Part shown: positions 22,426 through 33,208 of the stretch, in pieces | Layout of the letters: each line of letters begins with the position of its first letter | Numbering within the stretch: the stretch's first letter is position 1 | Assembly: GCA_043228905.1 (NCBI GenBank) | Contig: JBHGNT010000017.1 | Span: 7,936,001-8,000,000 of the forward strand | Source: Azolla caroliniana | Lineage: Eukaryota; Polypodiophyta | Direction: 5' to 3' | Length of the DNA: 64,000 bases | The notes under the pieces: generated by a model | Database searches by the model: none | Told to the model about the DNA's origin: nothing | What the model saw: the letters and a program-made list of their open reading frames with translations, nothing else | Position numbers and translations under genes: made by a program

Positions 22426-23795
22426 TTGTCGTCTGCAAGCCACTTCATCCCCTTCTCGCTCATGTGACATAGCCTTTTGTGCCAAGCTCACCGGAAGTGT
22501 TGGATGCCACGTTCACTTCCTCCGGACATAATCGGGCATTCATCAGGTACATCGTGTTTACCTTCTGGGCCCGAGCCACAATCAGGCTCCCTTTGCTGAA
22601 CTTCATAACACCATTCCAAATGCTACTCATATAGCCTTCATCATCTAGCCGACCGGCTGATATCAGGTTCAGACGAACCTTCGGAACGTGTCGGACATCC
22701 TTCAGTAGAAGCTTGCATCCGGTTGGTGTTGTTAGTCACACGTCTCCTATGCCAACAATTCGGCATGTACCTTCCTTCCCCATCCGGACACAGTCGTGAT
22801 CATCGGCTGAGTAGGGTGAGAAGCATTTCCGGTTCGGGGTAAGGTGGAACGATGCTCCGGAGTCGACCACCCAGGTAATCTCGTCGCCGGCAAGGTTTAG
22901 CTCACTCTCCTCGGTGATGAACATAAACTCTTCTTCACTTGCCACGATTGTCGTCGTTCCCTTCAGGTCCGTTCCCCTAGACTGGTCTTTACTGTTCCGG
23001 TCCGGGGTTTGCTTCGAATCGGTACCGTCGGTTTCCTTGTCTTTTCGGAAATGCCGACAATTCTTCTGGAAGTGTCCTCGCTTGCCGCAATAGAAGCAAG
23101 TAAGCCTCCCCCTTGACTTTGACCGTGTCCCCGACTTTTCCTGGTTCTGGGGACTACGGTTCCTTTGTCTTCCGCGTTCCGATTCGGTAAGGAGCACTTT
23201 GGAGTCAGAGCTCGTATCCTTATCTTTTCGATTCGCCTCCTCATCTAGCAAGCTCGACTTCACTCTTGCTAGGGATAACCGTTTTCCTTCCGGCCCGGCG
23301 TTGCCCAAGGTGACAACCAACGTCTCCTAGCTATCTGGGAGGGAACCGAGCAGGAGTAGTGCTAGTACCTCATCGGCAAGAGGTACTTCCAATGATGTTG
23401 CCTGGTGGATCAGCCCCTGGAAGGCATTCATGTGCTCCCCCATGCTGGAGCCATCTTGATACCGGAGTCTTACTAGCTTCCGAAATACCGAAACCTGATT
23501 GACATCATTTTTATTCTGAAACATAAATTATGCCGATCTTCTCCCAGAGCTCATGAGCCTTGCTCTCTTCATTGAAGTTGTTGTATAGACTCATGTCGAT
23601 GAAGCACCGAATGTAAGCCGTTGTCTTCATGTGCATCACCTCCCATATCGCGGCGTCGATTTTGTTCAGTCTCTTGTCCCCGAACTGAACCGGAAGCCAA
23701 AGATCTTTAACCACGAGCATGTCCCTCATCTTCGACTTCCACACCGAATAGTTGGAGCCGGTGAGCTTGAACATGCCTCCCAACGAATCGTCCAT
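22426..23795 (-). pseudogene. Copia G gag-protease-pre-integrase
   Basis: Gag MDDSLGGMFKLTGSNYSVWK, then PVQFGDKRLNKIDAAIWEVMH and MAEHMNAFQGLIHQATSLEV are well kept. One frame change near 23515 and a TAG at LPDS-TAG-ETL interrupt it. The zinc knuckle CFYCGKRGHFQKNC is intact. The protease WVVDSGASFHLTPNRKCF keeps Asp. It is among the least damaged gag copies of this family, but it is truncated at LNLISAGRLDDEGY...KWLADD. As in E and L, it lacks the extra early-gag segment found in A. Confidence 0.85.
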
Positions 23796-23811
23796 TTTTC
23801 TGTGTCGCCTC

Positions 23812-23823
23812 GCTCTGATACCA
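23812..23823 (-). other. primer-binding site of Copia G
   Basis: The minus strand reads TGGTATCAGAGC, the exact plant initiator-tRNA-Met PBS used by many Copia elements. Confidence 0.92.
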
Positions 23824-23826
23824 CTT

Positions 23827-24415
23827 TGACAGGAACTACACGCTCCGTAAGCACAACGCTTGGCCACAACTGAGTCTAGGATCAAACACAGAAAATGGGA
23901 AATGAATCCACGACACGATGGAGAGAAGAGTACACAGGATGTTTACATGGAAAACCCAAACACGGGAAAAACCACGGCAGTCCACTGACTGCTAACTATC
24001 ACTATGTAACAATATACAAAAGATGAACACAAAGGCAACGACCTCTTGTTCACTGTCTTCGCCAGAGGCGGCGGTTACAACAAATGCAATGACCTCTACG
24101 TGTCTTTCTCTCTCTCTCTCTCTCTGTACAATGTTGAGCTCTAATCTTGCACCAACAAGAATGGCAACAACATCATATCACTAAGTTTGCCCTAAGTCAT
24201 ATTTATACTAATATGACTTTTCGGCTATTTACAAATATAGCCCCAAAGGACTCTCAGAAACATATTCACGAATATGTCCCTTCATCCGATGAGCACTCCT
24301 CACCGGGCCTGCATCATCCGGATCTTGCCGGGTACTCGTCATCCGGTTCTCACCGGGCCTTGCTCATCAGTACTGTTCTTCTCACTTCCCATCCGGAGGG
24401 ACCTGTTTCCTAACA
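23827..24415 (-). repeat. 5' LTR of Copia G
   Basis: 589 bp on the minus strand, TGTTAGGAAACAGG...GTTCCTGTCA, close to the solo LTR at 18996-19660. It contains a CT/GA repeat (24107-24126). Confidence 0.87.
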
Positions 24416-24523
24416 GTTTGCGTATCTGTTTTACGCACCGGTCCGTCCTAACCGATCGGTCCCAACCGATCCGGTCCTTGGCTTGCTCAGCCGATTCGGC
24501 CGATGTTGAGCTTGTCTCTGAAC
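24416..24523 (-). repeat. scrap of C-family LTR start, minus strand
   Basis: On the minus strand it begins TGTTCAGAGACAAGCTCAAC and continues GGCCGAATCGGCTGA, matching the first ~45 bp of LTR1 at 11593. It is cut by the Copia G LTR start. It implies a reverse C-family element was once here. Confidence 0.65.
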
Positions 24524-25267
24524 ACGGAAGGATTTGAGAAGAAAGGGAAGGAGCACCTGGTGTGCCGGTTGAAGAAGAGCTTATACAGACTGAACCAAGC
24601 TCCATGGCAATGGTACCGGAAGTTCCACTCCTTCATGATCGACCAAGGGTACCATAAGACGCAAGCCGACCATTGTGTGTTCATGAATAAATTTGACGGA
24701 GGTGACTTCCTAATACTCCTACTGTATGTAGATGACATGTTGATCATTGGACCGAACCGAACCAAAATCGGAAATGTGAAGAAGGCTTTGAACCAGACCT
24801 TCTCAATGAAAGATTTGGGTTCGGCGAGACAGATACGGGGGATGCACATAATCCGGGACCGGTCGATGAAATTTCTATGGCTGTCACAAGAGAAGTACGT
24901 GACAAAGGTGCTTAAACAGTTCAACATGTCTGATGTGAAGTCGGTCAGGTCGACACTTCCAGCAAACTGCAAGTTGTTCGGAAAGCAGAGCCGAAAGACA
25001 AAGGCAGAGAAGTCAGATTTGACGAATATACCATATGCCTGTGTCGTCGAAAGCTTGATGTACGCGATGGTGTGCACCCGACTAGATACCAGATACACAG
25101 TCAGAGTGGTTAGCCGGTTCATGAGCAATCTGGGAAGAGAACACTGGAACGCGGTCAAGTGGATACTCTGGTACTTGAAAGGCACCTCAAGTATGTGCCT
25201 CCGGTTCGGCTCAGGTAAACCCCAATTGGAAGGCTTTACGGATTCAGATATGTCGGCTGATGCGGAT
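24524..25267 (+). pseudogene. Copia E RT C-terminal part and RNase H start
   Basis: A 250-residue open block: EGFEKKGKEHLVCRLKKSLYRLNQAPWQWYRKF, catalytic YVDD in LLLYVDDMLIIG (~24725-24736), TFSMKDLGSARQIRGMHIIRDRS, PYACVVESLMYAMVCTRLDTRYTVRVVSRFM, HWNAVKWILWYLKGTSSMCLRFG and FTDSDMSADAD. The frame is open up to the insertion of Copia F at 25268 and resumes at 30976 with TSWSISGYVMTYAGGAVSW. The open length suggests F came in before much decay, or chance preservation. Confidence 0.88.
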
Positions 25268-25695
25268 TGTTGAGAGAGCAAGCTCAACCGGATCCGGATC
25301 GGTATCCGAAACGGAGAACCAGATCGGTGTCCGGATGATATCCGAAATTAGGAGCCGGATCGGAGAGCCGAACCGGATTGAATCCGGTAGGCCATTAGAG
25401 GCCTACGAATCCAGCCTAGTATGTAGGCATATTTTTGGGAGTTAGTGTCAATCACTCGTATGAGCATTGAAGTACCTGTCAGTACTCCTATCAGTCCTTT
25501 ATGGACTTGTATAAAAGTGCTCTCTGAGCTCATTCTATGTACAGAATATTGAGATTTTTTTTTCATAGAGTTTATGTTCTCTCTCTCTCTCTCATGTGTA
25601 CGAGTACTCTCTCTATGTGTTAACTTTTATTCTCATCTTCTATTGCTATCCAGCTGAGCCGATTTGTCAAATGCTTCCACACATTTACTTTGACA
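25268..25695 (+). repeat. 5' LTR of Copia F
   Basis: 428 bp, TGTTGAGAGAGCAAG...TTTACTTTGACA. It has the half-conserved palindrome (25470-25486), TATAAAAGTGCTCTCTGAGC (~25511) and a CT repeat. By eye ~90% similar to 30556-30970. Confidence 0.88.
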
Positions 25696-25707
25696 TGGAA
25701 TCAGAGC
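25696..25707 (+). other. primer-binding site of Copia F
   Basis: TGGAATCAGAGC directly abuts the LTR; one change from the initiator-tRNA-Met PBS. Confidence 0.88.
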
Positions 25708-25800
25708 GCGAGGGTTGAGAACATCTACAACTGACAAACGCTTTCGAAGATAAACCCCAATACCTGGTAAGGACAAACAGAGAAAGATATGGACATAGGT

Positions 25801-26752
25801 ATGGCGAGTTCACTACTCACAAAGAAGCTTGACTAGAACAACTATGCATCCTGGTCATATAAATTGCACTAGTACCTGTTGGGGCATGGATATTGGAGCT
25901 ACGTGGAAGGAACCAACGAGGCAGCGCCGAAGCCGGCACATAAGGACTTCCTGGCATGGGAGCAAGGGGCGAGCCGAGTATTGTACTGCCTCGCGTTTAG
26001 TGTGCATGATCAGATGCTCAGCTACATCAAAGATGCAAAAACGCCAAAGGAGGCCTAGGAAAATCTCTAGAAGATTTTCGCCGCTAGTACCATGACACAA
26101 TAGTTGCAGCTCTAACAAGAGCTCAACAATATCTGACAGAGGGATATGTCCGTGACTGACTACACCACCAAGATAAAGGAGATTTGTGACGCGCTCGAGT
26201 CCATCAACGTGACGGTGGATGAAGACGAGATGGTTCAAATCTGCCTCGGTGGTCTAGCACAACGGTACGGGCCAATCCGGATGGCGATCTGCATGCGGGA
26301 GAAGCCACCACCCTTCTTCTACTTACAATCCATGTTGACGGTCGAAGAAAACCACGAGAGTGGGTCAAGGACCACTCAATCAGACAGATGGATGTTGTAC
26401 ACAGAGGCAGATCGACCCCATGGGCGTGGAGGACAAGGTGGGTCCGCATGCAATGGAGGCGGCCGGCAAGAGCAGGACCGAAGGCACAGCGGTAGTGCTG
26501 ACAACAGTTCCGGACCCTGCACAAGCAAAGGGAGTCAAAGCGGCGCCAGAAACCAGCAAAGAAAAGCCAACACGGAATGTTGGTACTATGGCAGAAAGGG
26601 CCACAGAGAAAGCGAGTGCTGGAAGAAGCGTCCTGATTCAGATAAATGCGACTCCGGCAAGGCCGGATAAGGGAACCGGTAAAGCTCGCACTATGCAGAA
26701 GGATAAGAAGGATCCGGAATCGGGAAGACCGGAAAAGGGCCAGTCTTCGTGA
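25801..26752 (+). pseudogene. Copia F gag (broken)
   Basis: ATG 25801 (MASSLLTKKLD). The core NNYASWSYK...YLLGHGYWSYVEGTNEAAPKPAHKDFLAWEQGASRVLY holds TAG codons; after more TAG/TAA/TGA it continues RDMSVTDYTTKIKEICDALESINVTVDEDEMVQICLGGL, the usual Copia gag second half. The zinc knuckle has lost its second Cys (Tyr, 26587-26589, in CWYYGRKGHRESEC). Early stops make the N-terminal half untranslatable in one piece. The same gag type is found in D. Confidence 0.85.
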
Positions 26753-27990
26753 TAAAGCACAAGGCGAACTCGATGAAGAAGACTACTTCCAAATCGGAGG
26801 AAGTATGGTACGTTGATTCCGGAGCATCCAACCACATGACGAGCCATGAAGAGTGGTTCTTGTTTTTGGAGAAACCGGAACAACTGGGGATTGTCGAAAC
26901 CGGAGACGGCACCCCTCACCCGATTGTGCATGTTGGAGAAGTCCCTTTAAGCCATGTCAGACAAAAGAGGAAGTTGATGAACGTACTACACGTTCCGACT
27001 ATCACAAAGAACCTGGTCTCGGTTGGACAAATCGTCGACCAGGGGATGCAGGTGCGGTGTACGCACATCAAGTGCTTCATCGAGGAAGCAAGCTGCATAA
27101 TTGCGCAAGGGCGTAGAGAAGGGAGGATGTTCATCCTCAACACTAATGACGTCGGCACCGCCATGTTTGCCAAAGGACAGAAGATTGAATCTGACATTGA
27201 TCTCTGGCACAAGCGGATCGGCCACGTCAATTACCAGAGGCTTCAGGACATGCAATTAAAATAGGTTGTCTTTAGTTTGTCGAAATTCAGTGGCTGGAAG
27301 GCCCAAATTTGTGAAGCCTGCTAACTCGGGAAGCAACACCGGCTTCTATTCCCCACCGAACGAAATTGGAGTTGTAACAAGCTCGACTTAATCCATTCGG
27401 ATGTATGGGGACTGGCACAAAACGTTAGTCTTGGTGGGTGTCGATATTTCATCTCCTTCATCGATGACTACAGCCGACACACGTGGATCTACCTCATCGA
27501 GATGAAAATTGAAGTCTGCAACTGATTCCAAAAGGGAAACAGAGAGGAAGATAAAGGACCTGCGGTTGGAGGGAAGAAAAGAATACTTTGTCGGCCAATT
27601 CCATAGTCATCTACAGCAGAAGGGAATTCAGAGAGAATTCAGCTATAGGTACACACCGGAAAGAAAGTAAGAACTGGTCGATTGTTGATGCGGCAAGGGT
27701 GATGATGGAGGGAAGAGCCTACCCAAATTTTACTAGTTGAGGCGATCCGGACGGCCGTCTACTTCCAAAACCGGATCAGAGAGAAGGTGTCTGCACACGA
27801 GTTGTGCAAGCCGAATTTGAGGCACCTTCGGATATTCGGTAGCATAACATATGTGCATGTACCGGATAAGAAGTGGAAGAAGCTAGATCCGAAGTCCGAG
27901 AAGTGCATCCTAGCCGGTTACTTGCATGAGCAGAAGGGGTACAAGTGTTATAACCCCCGGTTTAAGCAGGTCTGAGTAAGCCGAGATGTC
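26753..27990 (+). pseudogene. Copia F protease-integrase (broken)
   Basis: Protease WYVDSGASNHMTSHEEWF (~26805-26855) has its Asp intact. The pre-integrase HVPTITKNLVSVGQIVDQGMQVR...DLWHKRIGHVNYQRLQDM is in one frame to 27264. Then TAG, ICEAC, TAG, LGKQHRLLFP, and the integrase start LDLIHSDVWGLAQNVSLGGCRYFISFIDDYSRHTWIY (first Asp present). The middle of the integrase (27500-27780) is scrambled. The end block HLRIFGSITYVHVPDKKWKKLDPKSEKCILAGY (27787-27975) is well kept. Confidence 0.83.
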
Positions 27991-29955
27991 GAGTTTGATG
28001 AGACGGGATCATGGTACTCTCTACCGACTCTGACCCGATTCCAGAAGATGAGGCTGGTGAGCCCGAAGAGGTCAACGTAGAAGATGAAGACTTCAGCACT
28101 CTAGAAGAGAGTCCGATCTCATTCCGACTAAGTGGGCCGAATGAGCGGCTGAGTCAGGATGACCATTCGGGTGAAGAACCGGTGAGTAGTGAAGACTTTG
28201 CCGTGTTGTCCCCATGCAAGGAACCGAGGAGACGGTTCACGAGCAAAGAGAGGGGGAAGAAGAAGATGTTGGAATACGATACTGGCAGTGACGGGTCGGA
28301 TCGAAGCGAATCTGACCTCAAAAAGGGAGACGGTGGATCGTCAGAAATGATGTCCGAACCGGCCAAGAAGGGCCTCAAACTGGGTAATGACAAGTTACAC
28401 CGGTCAACCCGCCAGAATAACCCTATCCAGAGGTACAGGTACAATGAGTACATGGTGCATCACTATGCGTACATGACTACGTAGAAGCAACGAAAGACGC
28501 AAATTAGCGTGCTGTTATGGAGGAAAAAATGTGGCCAATGACACATGGGACCTGGTTGACCCTCCCCGACTATGTAAACCGATCGGTTGCAAATGGGTAT
28601 ATAGGGTGTAGTACAATGCCGATGGTTCAGTCAACCGGTACAAGGCCCGGTTAGTGGCGAAGGGATACGCACAAACCCACGGAATCGACTACGATGAGAC
28701 CTTCACTCCAGTAGCGAAGATGACGACGGTTCGTGTGGTACTAGTTGCTGCTGCAGCAATGACATCCTCACCAAATGGACGTGAAGAATGCATTTCTTTA
28801 AGGTGATCTTGAAGAACGGGTCTATATGATCCAACCCCCCAAATTCCAATCGGAGATGAACAAGTCGGTAGTATGCCGACTCAAGAAGTAGTTTTACAGT
28901 CTGAACCAAGCCCCTTTAGCTTGGAATGCAAAGATCACACACCGATTGTGTAAGATGGGCTTTGCAGCCTCAAAGTCCGACACTTCCTTGTTCATCCGGA
29001 CGGTCTGGTGTGCATTTTTCTTTATGTAGATGATTTAGTCATCACCAAACCCAGACTCGATGCAATCAATTGAGTCAAATCCCAGCTGTCGGACGCATTT
29101 GAAATGAAGGGCCTGGGGAACCTTCATTATTTTCTTGGGATAGAGGTGATCTGGAGCCTCGACAACATATTGCTCTCACAAAGACAGTATGTGCTAAATA
29201 TGTTGTACAAGTTCGGCATGACGGAATGCCGATCAATCTACACACCCCTGGACCGGAACCAGAAGCTTTGTCCCGACTCCGGACCGGCTTGCGATGAGAA
29301 ACAGTTCCAACAAATTGTTGGGAGCCTTACATACCTGATGATCACCCGACCTGACATCAGTTATCCAGTCAGGGTGATCAACCATTTCATGCAGAAGCCT
29401 GACTCCGGTATGTTAGTGGCACGAAGGACCAGAGATTGTTATACCGACACAGTATAGTCGGGAAATTGGTCGGATATATCGATGTCGACTGGGCTGGTGA
29501 TGTATCGGATCACCGATCCACCTCCAATTTCATATTTTCTCTAGGTAGCGCGACTATTGCATGGAGCAACAAAAAGCAGCAAAAAGCAACCGACAGTGGC
29601 TCTGTCAAGCATTGAGGCTGAATATTGGGGCGCTACCAATGCCACATTGGAAGCCATTTGGCTTCGGTGACTACTTCGTGACCTCCGAATCAAGGTACCG
29701 ACCTCGATCCTGATCTGCTGTGACAACATGAGCAACATTCAACTCGCCAAGAACCCTGTATTCCATGCTCGGACAAAGCACATAGAAGTGCATTATCACT
29801 TAGTGAGTGAGCGGGTCTTGAGCGGTGAAGTTGAACTTCAGTATGTTCAGACAGATCTGCAAATCGCCGATATCTTCATCAAACTGCTCGGATCAGACAA
29901 GTTGCAACACTTAACCGAAATGCTTGATGTTCAACATCTCGACATGCCGTACTTG
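27991..29955 (+). pseudogene. Copia F linker, RT and RNase H (broken)
   Basis: An acidic linker (28011-28484) is followed by RT pieces: WLTLPDYVNRSV/GCKWVYRV region, [29 protein letters not shown] (~28655-28735), DVKNAFL, AAWNAKI-like segment, and catalytic YVDD (29023-29034). Next come GLGNLHYFLGIEVI, TECRSIYTPLDRN, and QIVGSLTYLMITRPDISYPVRVINHFM. RNase H pieces include VDWAGD, SIEAEYWGAT, CDNMSNIQLAKNPVFHARTKHIEVHYHLV and QIADIFIKLLGSDKL. At least four frame changes plus TAG/TGA stops. Confidence 0.82.
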
Positions 29956-30345
29956 AGGGGGAGAATAGGAATGGGAACAGATGGCACCGGACAAGGAACC
30001 AGAGACGAACAAAGAACAAAGGGGGGGAGATAAGCAGAAAAAGGAAGCCGAGTCAACCGAAGGAGTCGGCACATCCGAACAAGTTGGAGCAAACGGCAGT
30101 GGTGGCAAAGTCAAGAAGGACAAAGCCGACCGGAATAAGGCCAAGATCCGAACGTGGTCCGATGTGGAGAAGGGCCTAAAAACGGAAGACGAGTTGGAGA
30201 CTACCAACTCGGACAAGAACTGGAACGAATCGGAGACAGCCGGTTCGGTTCAATAGATGGATTCGGAAGAGCCACATCTACTAAAGTCCAAGCGGACACA
30301 GACGCCAACACGGAGGAGCCGATGGATCGACAAGCATCAGAGTCA
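29956..30345 (+). pseudogene. Copia F post-RNase H extension
   Basis: After HLDMPYLRGR a frameshift near a run of seven Gs (30019-30025) leads into an open block (29981-30256). It is Lys/Glu-rich and contains KAKIRTWSDVEKGLKTED and TTNSDKNWNESE. After a TAG in the same frame it continues MDSEEPHLLKSKRTQT. These blocks align with the extensions in C and D and with a peptide in H, so the segment is a conserved C-terminal part of this Copia family. Its role is unknown; basic clusters could serve nucleic-acid binding or nuclear import (speculative). Confidence 0.7.
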
Positions 30346-30555
30346 TAGCAGTGAGCGAGCTGAAATGGGCCTGTTGAGAAGACAAGTTGACCGAGGAGGT
30401 CGGGGTGCACGGAACTAGAAGGGTCGCGGGAAGCAGAACCAGACCGGATGAGGAGTGCGAGCAAGGCGGGAGGATGCCAGAAGGAGTCGGGCGAAAGAAC
30501 CGGCTACCACAAAAACTGACACCACAATCCGACCTAAGCTGAGCTTGAGGGGGAG

Positions 30556-30970
30556 TGTTCAACGAGCAAGATCAACCGGATTCGGAACGGAGAACCGGAT
30601 CAGTGTTAGGATGATATCCGGAACCAGGAGGCGAATCGGAGAGCTGGATCGGATTGAAACCCATAGACCGTTAGAGGCCTACGGATCTAGCCTAGTACGT
30701 AGGCATATTGTTGGGAGTTAGTGTCAGTCGCTCATATGAGCATTGAAGTACCTGTCAATAGTCCTGTCAGTCCTTTATGGACTTGTATAAAAGTTCTCTC
30801 TGAGCACATTCTATGTACAGAATATTGAGAGTATTTTTTGAATAGAGTTTACGTTCTATCTCTCTCTCATGTGTATGCGTACTCTCTGTGTGTGATAACT
30901 TTTATTCTCATCTTCTATTGCTATCCGGCTGAGCCGGTTTGTCGAACGCTTCTGCACGTTTACTTTGACA
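30556..30970 (+). repeat. 3' LTR of Copia F
   Basis: 415 bp, TGTTCAACGAGCAAG...TTTACTTTGACA, preceded by PPT CTTGAGGGGGAG (30544-30555). Confidence 0.88.
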
Positions 30971-30975
30971 CAGAT

Positions 30976-31394
30976 ACTAGCTGGTCCATATCCGGATACG
31001 TCATGACATATGCAGGGGGAGCCGTATCATGGCAGTCGAGGCTGCAGAAGTCCGTTGGACTGTCAACAATGGAAGCGGAGTACATGGCAGTTGTGGATGG
31101 ACTTCATCGGAGAGCTAGGGATTCGATAGGAAGAATACAGGCTCTACTGCGACAATCAAAGTGCCATCCACCTTGCAAAGAACGCGGCCTACCATTCCCA
31201 GACCAAGTACATCCAGAGAAGATATCATTGGCTCTAGGAGAAGATAGAAGATGAACACTTCGCGCTGCCAAAGATCCATACGGAGGATAATGGGTTGGAT
31301 ATGTTGACGAAGGTGCTGCCAGCCGACAAATTGGACACGTGCCGAAGACGGATCGGACTAACGAGAAATCCTATGCCGGAGTGAAGGGGGAGTT
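30976..31394 (+). pseudogene. Copia E RNase H end and PPT
   Basis: Resumes after Copia F: TSWSISGYVMTYAGGAVSWQSRLQKSVGLSTMEAEYMAVV. A frameshift and deletion lead to YCDNQSAIHLAKNAAYHSQ, DNGLDMLTKVLPADKLDTCRRRIGL and MPE with TGA just before PPT TGAAGGGGGAGTT (31382-31394). It corresponds to the last ~140 residues of the Copia A polyprotein. Confidence 0.83.
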
Positions 31395-31913
31395 TCTTGG
31401 GAATTTGGTCCCTCCGGATGGGATCCAAATGAGATCTAGAGGAGCCGAATCGGACGAGCTGAAGGAAGGAACCGGACCGGATGCAACAATTGGACCGGAA
31501 TAGAAGGTATCTGGATGGATCCGGTGTGAACCGGATCCAGGGACATCTGCAAATATGTTTCTGGTGTGCCTGTAAAGGCTATATTTGTAAATAGTCTTCA
31601 AGTCATATAAGTATAAATATGACTTAGGGCAATCACTTTGAAAAAGTTGTTAATGTTGTTGTTGTTGTTGTTGTTGTTAGTTGTATCATAGTAGTACAGA
31701 GCTCGAGGTCGTTTCCTTTGAGTCTCCTATTGTACCTCCTTTCTTGTATAGTGATAGTTGGAGTCTGTGGGTTCCCATGGTTTTTCCCTATCAGGGCTTT
31801 CCACGTAAACATCCTGTGTCATCTCTTCTGTGTAAGTGTACGAACTTCCATTTCTATTTTGTTCTTTCATAAAGTGTTTGAGTCTCGGTTGTGGCCGAGT
31901 GCTATTCTGCACA
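31395..31913 (+). repeat. 3' LTR of Copia E
   Basis: 519 bp, TCTTGGGAATTTGG...ATTCTGCACA (first G mutated to C). It is followed by AGAAA, the partner of GGAAA at 18056-18060. Confidence 0.87.
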
Positions 31914-31918
31914 AGAAA

Positions 31919-33202
31919 TCTTAAGAAGATTTTCGCCGTGAGCACCATAGCCAGAAAGCTTCAACTCATAAAGGAGTTGAGCAACGTCCGACAAAGAGAC
32001 ATGTCGGTGGCTGACTACACCTTCAAGATCAAGGAGATCTGTGACTCCCTTGCCTCCGTCAACATGAATGTCGAGGAGGACGAAACGGTGCAAGTTTGCC
32101 TCTTAGGGTTGGTGTCAAAGTTTGGGGCATTCTGAACGGCAATCTACATGAGGGAGAGTACGCCTTCGTTTTTCGAGATACAATGGATATTGCTCATAGA
32201 AGAAAACCAATCGGGTGGATCGATGAGAATGCACACCGACAACAAGATGTTGTACACGGATATGGATCAGCCCCGTGGTCATGGTGGATGAGGCGAGTCT
32301 TCGTGTAATGGAAGCAGCCGATGGGAGCAGAACTCGAGGCATAATTGAAATGCCGACAACAGTTCCAAACCCTCCACGGGTAGGGGGAGTCGAGGTGACG
32401 CCGGAGGTCATAAAGGAAAGACTGTGTCAAACTGTTATTGTGGTCGGAAGGGCCAAGAGAGAGAAAGAGTGCTCGAAAAAGTGAACCAATTCAGACAAGG
32501 CTGGATCGAGCTAAGGGGACGTAGATAGGATTCAAAGATCACACTACGCCGAGGGTTCGGGAGGAGCTGGAAATGGATTAGGCCCAACCTTCATGATGAA
32601 GCACAAAGCCAACTCAATGGCGGTGAACACCTCAAGGTCGAACGAGGTGTGGTATGTGGATTCGGGCGCATCGAACCACATGATGAATCACAAGGAATGG
32701 TTCTCGACTCTGGAAAGGCAGGAGCAGCAAGGGGTCATCGCAACTGGTGATGACACCCCTCACCCCATCAAACACATTGGAGATGTCCCTTTGAGCCATG
32801 TCGGCCAGAAAGGAATCGTGAGGAATGTCTTGCATGTGATGACAATCACCAAGAACTTGGTGTCAGTCGGACAAATTGTTGACTAGATCATGCAAGTTCG
32901 ATTTACTCATCTTGGGTGCTTCATCAAAGAAGAAGGTAAGATCATCGCAGAAGGGTGCCAAGAAGGGAGGATTTTCATCCTCGAAACAAATGACATCGGC
33001 ACCACTATGTTCGCCAAGGGGAAAAAAGTTGAATCAAACATCGACTTGTGGCACAAGAGGTTCAGCCACGTCAACTTCCTGCGGTTTCAAGAGAAGCAGA
33101 TGAAAAACATCGCTTTCGGCTTGCTGAAATTCAATGGGCGAAAGGGCCAAGTCTGCGAAGCCTGCAGATTTCTTTCATTTGGGACTTTCATTCCCAAATG
33201 AA
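31919..33202 (+). pseudogene. Copia D gag C-terminal half, protease, pre-integrase
   Basis: Continues the gag begun at 17823: KKIFAVSTIARKLQLIKELSNVRQRDMSVADYTFKIKEICDSLAS up to TGA at ~32135. The zinc-knuckle region is frameshifted and incomplete (NCYCGRKG). Protease WYVDSGASNHMMNHKEWF (~32650-32705) keeps Asp. The pre-integrase VLHVMTITKNLVSVGQIVD, TAG, then KVESNIDLWHKRFSHVNFLRFQEKQM ends in CEACRF, where a perfect hairpin replaces the expected LGKQHR-like sequence and produces a stop at 33200-33202. Confidence 0.82.
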
Positions 33203-33208
33203 AGAAAT
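33168..33208. repeat. perfect 17-bp inverted repeat (hairpin) in Copia D
   Basis: Left arm 33168-33184 (ATTTCTTTCATTTGGGA), 7-base spacer, right arm 33192-33208, its exact reverse complement. The homologous site in Copia F (~27318-27375) has no hairpin; only the right arm fits the expected coding sequence. Confidence 0.9.

Larger units (their letters stand above)
22426..24415 (-). mobile_element. truncated Copia G (minus strand, A-type family)
   Basis: Reading leftward: 5' LTR (24415-23827), PBS (23823-23812), gag from ATG 23795, protease, then pre-integrase ending at 22426 (GMKWLADD). Everything 3' of the pre-integrase region is missing. It lies inside the Copia E RT. The upstream side abuts a scrap of a different LTR (24416-24523), so the locus was deleted or rearranged after insertion. 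Confidence 0.85.
25268..30970 (+). mobile_element. Copia element F, complete structure, C-family relative
   Basis: LTRs 25268-25695 and 30556-30970; TSD CGGAT (25263-25267) versus CAGAT (30971-30975). Internal: PBS, gag, PR, IN, RT, RNase H, C-terminal extension, PPT. It lies in the RNase H frame of Copia E. The gag and extension relate it to C/D, not to its host E. Many nonsense codons; not functional. Confidence 0.92.
18061..31913 (+). mobile_element. Copia element E with four nested insertions
   Basis: LTRs 18061-18576 and 31395-31913; TSD GGAAA (18056-18060) versus AGAAA (31914-31918). Internal order: PBS, gag, PR, IN, RT, RNase H, PPT, as in Copia A, with which it shares the gag type. 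Its frame is interrupted by a solo LTR (18996-19660), a reverse solo LTR (21279-21846), truncated reverse Copia G plus an LTR scrap (22426-24523) and Copia F (25268-30970). Removing these leaves a ~4.3-kb, internally deleted element. Confidence 0.9.
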
